A stretch of DNA of 64,000 nt, taken from positions 930,001 to 994,000 of the forward strand of contig NZ_CP011070.1 of the NCBI RefSeq assembly GCF_000956175.1. Direction: 5' to 3'. Positions 59,657 through 64,000 of this stretch are shown piece by piece. A model generated the notes under the pieces. The model was not told where the DNA came from. It saw only the letters and a list, made by a program, of their open reading frames with translations, and did no database searches. The stretch comes from Nitrosopumilus adriaticus. Its GTDB lineage: Archaea > Thermoproteota > Nitrososphaeria > Nitrososphaerales > Nitrosopumilaceae. Numbering within the stretch: position 1 is the first letter of the stretch; every line of letters starts with the position of its first letter. A program made the translations under genes and the position numbers.

Positions 59657-60457
59657 TTAGCCCTTTAGTTCATATACTTTGTAAATTTCTCCAGTCAATC
59701 TGGATCTAAACCTCCACTCATTATTTCTCCAAACGATTTCAAGAAATTGTTTTTGGGATGTAGGGTGCAATTTTTGATATACATCACTTCCAATTAAAAT
59801 CTGATTTGGTTTTGCCATTCCTTGAATCTTTGCTGCAATATTCATAGCAGGTCCCATTAAATCAACATGAGAGTTTTCTGCATCTGCACCATACCTTACA
59901 ACAATGTTTTGACCAAAATCTATTCCAATCTTTACCATCAAATCAGGATAATCATATTGATTTAGAATTGGATTAATTCCTTTTTGAATTACAGATATCA
60001 TTGATTTTGCGCAGTTTACAGCATTGTCTGCTGCCAATAAGGAATTACCTTCTGCAACGAAATACCCAATCACTGCATCCCCTACAAATTTTAATACATA
60101 ACCTTGATGTTGTCTGATTACTGATGCCATCTCTTGAGAAAATGAACTAACGATGATGGCAATTTTTTCAGCAGGCATTTCTAATGTCATAGTTGTTGAA
60201 CCAACTAAATCCACATACAAAACAACCATATCTAATTTCAAAAATACATTTTTTCTTAGAAATTTCTCAGATTCATCTGCCATTCCAGAATACTCATATC
60301 CCTTTTTGAGAGATCCCCAAACACGTTTTTGAGTTTCTAAAATCATTGTTTCAAAATCAACTACACTATCTTTGTTTTTGCTTAGAAGCATATCTACCAC
60401 ATCCCTATTTTCAGAAGTCAAATTGGATTGTTGATTTTCATCGTGTTTTTCAGTCAT
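59657..60457 (-). CDS. Class III adenylate/guanylate cyclase-like protein
   Basis: A 266-aa protein. A helical N-terminus (about 1-75) precedes the cyclase homology domain: metal-binding Asp in VVLYVDLVGSTTMTLEMPAE and in LKFVGDAVIGYFVAE, then KIGIDFGQNIVVRYG and VDLMGPAMNIAAKIQGMAKP. Both metal Asp residues are present, so activity is plausible; the base specificity is not clear. The zinc-ribbon micro-gene lies just upstream in the same direction. Confidence 0.87.
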   Translation of the reverse strand: MTEKHDENQQSNLTSENRDVVDMLLSKNKDSVVDFETMILETQKRVWGSLKKGYEYSGMADESEKFLRKNVFLKLDMVVLYVDLVGSTTMTLEMPAEKIAIIVSSFSQEMASVIRQHQGYVLKFVGDAVIGYFVAEGNSLLAADNAVNCAKSMISVIQKGINPILNQYDYPDLMVKIGIDFGQNIVVRYGADAENSHVDLMGPAMNIAAKIQGMAKPNQILIGSDVYQKLHPTSQKQFLEIVWRNNEWRFRSRLTGEIYKVYELKG

Positions 60458-60467
60458 CTGGATATCC

Positions 60468-60590
60468 TCACTCTAATGGAAAATCGATCTTACAGAAAAT
60501 GCATTTGCCTCTAATGCCCTTATAGGTGGCATCATAATATTTGGCAATTTCTTTCTTACAATGAATGCATTGAAAGGGGATCTTATCCAT
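60468..60590 (-). CDS. Zinc-ribbon micro-protein upstream of the cyclase (40 aa)
   Basis: MDKIPFQCIHCKKEIAKYYD, then YKGIRGKCIFCKIDFPLE: two C-x2-C knuckles 19 residues apart. The stop is 10 bp before the cyclase start, so the two genes very likely share a transcript. Its role in cyclase control is only a guess from position. Confidence 0.65.
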   Translation of the reverse strand: MDKIPFQCIHCKKEIAKYYDATYKGIRGKCIFCKIDFPLE

Positions 60591-60717
60591 GCCTAAAATA
60601 CCAATTTTGGATATTTAGAGTTGATGAATGAAAAATTACATACAAAGATGTTATTTCAAGCAGAAAATCTGCCTATTTACGATGATTCTCAAATGAAGGT
60701 TTAAGGAGAGCAATATT

Positions 60718-61566
60718 TTGTTTATTTTTGTGCGTTTAGGAACACGATCCCCCAATGATTTCATCCAATTACTAAATCAAAAAAATGAAGTAATTCAAAA
60801 AAAATGCCTTGAAAAGATCTCTAATCTAACTAAAATGATCGACACAAAAGTAATGCTGGGAGATTCTACAATTACGGAACAAAAAACTTTTGATCCAAAA
60901 CTTGTTACTGATTTTTTTCAAAAAATTAATGATTCACTCAAAGAATGGTCTGTACATGATGTATCAATTTCAAATAATGAGGATTTAAGAAGAATATTTA
61001 CAAAATTTGAGATTATGGAAGGCAGTTATTTGATCTCAGGACACATATCATTGCAATTTCATGTTTTGCTGTATTACAAACCAGACCAAAGAGTTATTGA
61101 TTCTCAAAAAGAATTAGCTGAGATTGTAGATTTGACTAAAAACAAAGAGCAAGAGCTATCAGACAACAGTGATCAATTTGTATTGAATAAATTAAAAGAA
61201 ATGGGATACAAAGATTTTGATCATCAAAAATTATTTGAAGTATTTTATGAAAATGACGAGTTTAGAGAAAAAGTCTATGCAGAAATTGAAAAAGATGCAG
61301 GAGTTGATTTTAAAAAACTATCTGAAAAAAAGACAAAACTGTTTAATGAATTAGATTCTCTTTTAGTTGAAACATATCAGACAAGTCCTGTGATGATTGA
61401 TGATGCAAGATTAGTGTCAGGTGAAGAAGGTTGTTTATGTACAATAGATTTGGAATTTGTAAAAAATGACATGAAGGAAGGGTTGTTTGATCCTAGAAAA
61501 ATGTCAAACTCTGTAAAAGAAAAGATTTTGAAACGATTAGATGAATTTGAAAGTGTTTTAAATTAA
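60718..61566 (+). CDS. Hypothetical protein
   Basis: A 282-aa soluble, mainly helical protein (SYLISGHISLQFHVLLYYKP, EKDAGVDFKKLSEKKTKLFN, EEGCLCTIDLEFVKND). No domain is recognised. The start is TTG 60718, preceded by ttaaggagag, a good ribosome site. It is followed directly by a hairpin at 61568. Confidence 0.65.
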   Translation: MFIFVRLGTRSPNDFIQLLNQKNEVIQKKCLEKISNLTKMIDTKVMLGDSTITEQKTFDPKLVTDFFQKINDSLKEWSVHDVSISNNEDLRRIFTKFEIMEGSYLISGHISLQFHVLLYYKPDQRVIDSQKELAEIVDLTKNKEQELSDNSDQFVLNKLKEMGYKDFDHQKLFEVFYENDEFREKVYAEIEKDAGVDFKKLSEKKTKLFNELDSLLVETYQTSPVMIDDARLVSGEEGCLCTIDLEFVKNDMKEGLFDPRKMSNSVKEKILKRLDEFESVLN

Positions 61567-61567
61567 G

Positions 61568-61621
61568 ATCAAGGAACCGGAAAATGAGAATTTTCTCAAA
61601 GGGGAGTTCCGATCCCTTGAT
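61568..61621 (+). terminator. Structured 3' element after the 60718 gene
   Basis: Starts two bases after the stop codon. atcaagg (61568-61574) pairs with ccttgat (61615-61621), gaac can pair with gttc inside, and gaaaat-gaga-attttc forms a separate hairpin in the loop. There is no long T-run, so it may be a stability or processing element rather than a terminator. Confidence 0.4.
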
Positions 61622-61744
61622 ATGATTTGAACACAAATTTAGAACTATTTAGGCATTCCTGCAAATTTCAGCATTAAATTTGACTAAAATTGTAATTTTT
61701 CTATAGAAGAAGTCAAATACGGCGTTTCATTAGCAACATTTCCA

Positions 61745-62953
61745 ATGAATCCATCATATGATGAAATTGTAAAGGCAAATTCATTACGAGGTAATGAAAT
61801 TAGAAAGACCCCTCTAATTCATTCAAGTACATTTAGTGAATTGACAGATTCAGATGTTTTTCTAAAAGCGGAATTTAGACAAAAAACAGGTTCATTTAAA
61901 ATTCGAGGAGCATATTACAAAATTCAATCACTTTCAGATGAAGAAAAAAAATACGGGGTTGTTGCTGCATCCGCAGGAAACCATGCACAGGGTGTTGCAT
62001 TTGCATCATCCTTGGAAAAAATACCATGCACAATTGTTATGCCAAAAAATGCATCACCTGCAAAAGTAGCAGCGACAAAAGGATATGGTGCAAAAGTTAT
62101 CCTTGAAGGAATAAACTATGACGAATCTTCTGCTAAAGCTCATGAGATTGCAAGTGAAACTAAGGCAACAATGATACATGCTTTTGATGATCCACAAATA
62201 ATTGCAGCACAAGGAGTAATTGGATTAGAAATTCTTGAAGATTTGCCAGATGTAGATGAAGTGTATGTTCCAATAGGTGGTGGGGGATTAGCTGCGGGAA
62301 CACTTATTGCAATAAAAGAAAAAAATCCAGACATTAAGGTAGTAGGTGTTCAATCAAGATCATTTCCTTCAATGTATGATTCGTTAAAACAAGGTTCTAT
62401 CACATCAAGTGGAGGAGCACGTACTATTGCTGATGGTATTTCCGTTAAAGTTCCGGGACAATTAACATTTGGAATAATCAAAGAATTAATTGATGAAATT
62501 GTTCTAGTTGATGACACTGAGATTACCAAAGCAATGTTTCTATTGATGGAACGTATGAAATTTGTTGTAGAGCCGGCAGGAGCAGTAAGCTTGGCACATC
62601 TTATTTCAAAAAAACCATCTCCAGGAAAAAAAGTTGTTGCAGTTTTGGCAGGAGGAAATGTTGACATGTACCTTTTAGGACAAATCGTAGACAAAGGTCT
62701 TGCAGCAATGGGTAGATTACTGAAATTATCCATATTACTTCCAGATAGACCCGGAGCTTTCAAAGAAATTGTAGATGAAATAACACTTGCAAATGCAAAT
62801 ATTGTAGAGGTTGTCCATGATAGACTTAGTTCACATATCAATGCAGGTTCTGCAGGGGTAACTCTAAGTTTAGAAACACAGGGTCAGAAACAAGCTGATT
62901 TGCTAATTGAGTCACTGAAGAGGAAAAATATCCAATTCAAATTAATGACCTAG
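61745..62953 (+). CDS. ilvA: Threonine dehydratase (biosynthetic type)
   Basis: A 402-aa PLP enzyme that deaminates threonine to 2-oxobutyrate, the first step to isoleucine. PLP Lys in QKTGSFKIRGAYYK, the SAGNHAQGVAFAS loop, VYVPIGGGGLAAG and a C-terminal ACT-like domain (LLKLSILLPDRPGAFKEIVD) for feedback control. Length is typical. ATG 61745 chosen. The stop is convergent with purE, 2 bp apart. Confidence 0.94.
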   Translation: MNPSYDEIVKANSLRGNEIRKTPLIHSSTFSELTDSDVFLKAEFRQKTGSFKIRGAYYKIQSLSDEEKKYGVVAASAGNHAQGVAFASSLEKIPCTIVMPKNASPAKVAATKGYGAKVILEGINYDESSAKAHEIASETKATMIHAFDDPQIIAAQGVIGLEILEDLPDVDEVYVPIGGGGLAAGTLIAIKEKNPDIKVVGVQSRSFPSMYDSLKQGSITSSGGARTIADGISVKVPGQLTFGIIKELIDEIVLVDDTEITKAMFLLMERMKFVVEPAGAVSLAHLISKKPSPGKKVVAVLAGGNVDMYLLGQIVDKGLAAMGRLLKLSILLPDRPGAFKEIVDEITLANANIVEVVHDRLSSHINAGSAGVTLSLETQGQKQADLLIESLKRKNIQFKLMT

Positions 62954-62955
62954 TA

Positions 62956-63531
62956 TTATTTGAATTTCTTTTTGGCAAATTTAGAAAGGCCCTCTTTCTT
63001 TAATTGCTCTGATTCTTTAATTACAGAATTATGCTGTGTTGATTTGTGCTGTTTTAGCTTCTTTTTTAGCTCTGGGAATTCATTTGCAAGAATTTTCATT
63101 GCATAAATTCCGGCATTTCCTGCTTTGTTTATTCCAACAGCCACCACTGGAGAACCTGATGGCATCTCAGTGATTGATAACAATGAATCTAATCCTCCAA
63201 ATGCTGAAAATTTTGATGAATCATTTTTTTTCGGATGCTTGTCGTTATAGACTAGTATTGGAACTCCTATTACGGGTATTACCGTATGTGATGCAATCAT
63301 GCCGGGTAAATGTGCAGCACCGCCAGCACCTGCAATAATTACACTAAATCCCATTTTTTCTGCATGCTGTGCATATTCTGCTAATCTAGAAGGTGTTCGA
63401 TGTGCCGAAACAATTTGATCTTCATGTTTGATTTTAAATTGATCTAATATTTCAGATGCACCTTGCATAACCCTACTATCAGAACTAGATCCCATGATTA
63501 TTCCAACTAATGGTTTTTTGGAATATGTCAT
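62956..63531 (-). CDS. purE: N5-CAIR mutase PurE
   Basis: A 191-aa PurE that rearranges N5-carboxyaminoimidazole ribonucleotide to CAIR. GIIMGSSSDSRVMQGASEIL, the catalytic DQIVSAHRTPSRLAEYAQHA and IAGAGGAAHLPGMIASHT are intact. A basic C-terminal tail of about 35 residues extends it. It is divergent from purK (63640) with a shared promoter region of about 110 bp. Confidence 0.95.
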   Translation of the reverse strand: MTYSKKPLVGIIMGSSSDSRVMQGASEILDQFKIKHEDQIVSAHRTPSRLAEYAQHAEKMGFSVIIAGAGGAAHLPGMIASHTVIPVIGVPILVYNDKHPKKNDSSKFSAFGGLDSLLSITEMPSGSPVVAVGINKAGNAGIYAMKILANEFPELKKKLKQHKSTQHNSVIKESEQLKKEGLSKFAKKKFK

Positions 63532-63639
63532 AATAATAGAAAAAACATGAGACTAATTATCTATAACTATTAGAAAAAATCCAACAAAGTTGTTCAAATC
63601 AACATTACCTATTTTTAATCGATACTTGATGGTGTTGTA

Positions 63640-64000
63640 ATGGCAAAAGTTCTGGGAATTATTGGGGGAGGGCAACTTGGAATGATGATCACCGAGGCTG
63701 CAAAAAAAATGCCTGAATACATATCAAAAATTATTGTGTTGGATCCTACAAAGAATTGTCCCGCATCACAAGTAGGCGCAGAGCAGATCATAGCTGATTT
63801 TAAAGATAAAAACGCCATAATTGATTTAGCTAATAAATCAGATATCATAACTTATGAAATTGAATCAGGAGACAGTGATGTCTTAAAATCTGTTGAGAAT
63901 AAAGCGGAAATAAATCCATCACCTGAAACATTAAAAATTATTCAAGATAAATTCTTGCAAAAGTCATTTTTATTAAAAAACAATATTCCAGTTCCTGATT
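63640..64000 (+). CDS. purK: N5-CAIR synthetase PurK (partial, cut by window edge)
   Basis: About 120 N-terminal residues of an ATP-grasp enzyme: MAKVLGIIGGGQLGMMITEA, IVLDPTKNCPASQVGAEQII, SDIITYEIESGDSDVLKSVE and IIQDKFLQKSFLLKNNIPVP, typical of PurK. It makes N5-CAIR from AIR, bicarbonate and ATP, the substrate of PurE next door. The start ATG 63640 follows gtgttgta; the rest lies outside the window. Confidence 0.93.
   Translation, partial: MAKVLGIIGGGQLGMMITEAAKKMPEYISKIIVLDPTKNCPASQVGAEQIIADFKDKNAIIDLANKSDIITYEIESGDSDVLKSVENKAEINPSPETLKIIQDKFLQKSFLLKNNIPVPD

Noticed and set aside
1-64000. rRNA genes, CRISPR arrays, insertion sequences, prophage or replication origin
   Set aside because: No rRNA-like stretches, repeated spacer arrays, transposase, integrase or capsid genes, or origin-type repeat clusters were seen; the only tRNA found is tRNA-Phe at 53608.

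Overview
The window looks like a chromosomal segment of a marine ammonia-oxidising archaeon of the Nitrosopumilus type (Nitrososphaerota, formerly Thaumarchaeota). The evidence is the strongly AT-rich sequence, archaeal-type information genes (peptide release factor aRF1, AspRS with GatCAB, an A24 prepilin peptidase, TrmB regulators, an XPD-type helicase), archaeal TATA-like promoters with very short leaders, many TTG starts, and families I associate mainly with this phylum (DUF6659-like and DUF5679-like proteins, the short WIKTNAGWW-type extracellular domain). No ammonia-oxidation or carbon-fixation marker genes lie here.

Layout. 1-3.7 kb: membrane and stress genes (end of a CBS protein, dicarboxylate symporter, K+ channel, UspA, CNNM/CBS protein). 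3.7-6.6 kb: unknown small proteins and a PD-(D/E)XK nuclease. 6.6-13.3 kb: an ATP-grasp/M20 fusion, NDH-2, three tandem hexapeptide beta-helix proteins and a gamma-glutamyltransferase. 13.3-23.5 kb is an accessory-looking zone: many tiny Cys/His proteins (23-84 aa), one-helix micro-proteins, a frameshifted gene, two zinc-peptidase-like proteins, and several strong RNA-like hairpins, one with a well-placed TATA box and a T-run (17571-17644). 23.6-31.5 kb: XPD-like helicase, IlvD, HIT protein, aRF1, DsbA-like protein and a DUF4443-like regulator without a normal start codon. 31.5-36.1 kb: CbtBA cobalt transporter, two paralogous winged-helix regulators, and a PhnD-PhnC-PhnE ABC transporter. 36.1-45.8 kb: PurP, aspS-gatC-gatA-gatB, an AMP-forming acyl-CoA synthetase and an aminotransferase. 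45.8-53.6 kb: a surface protein with an exact 120-bp internal duplication, TrmB regulators, prepilin peptidase, KaiC-like ATPase, archaeal ornithine cyclodeaminase, HD hydrolase and PduO. 53.6-64 kb: tRNA-Phe(GAA), small proteins, a histidine kinase, response regulator and nucleotide cyclase, a Lys-rich histone-H1-like protein, two stand-alone Lrp ligand domains, a methylmalonyl-CoA epimerase-like protein, IlvA, PurE and the start of PurK.

How genes work together. aspS-gatCAB is a tightly packed unit for tRNA-dependent Asn/Gln formation. IlvA and IlvD serve branched-chain amino acid synthesis. PurE, PurK and PurP are purine-pathway genes. CbtBA (cobalt uptake) and PduO (cobalamin adenosylation) both serve B12 metabolism, and the nearby epimerase-like gene would feed a B12-dependent mutase. 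The least explained material is the 13.3-23.5 kb zone of micro-proteins and hairpin RNAs.
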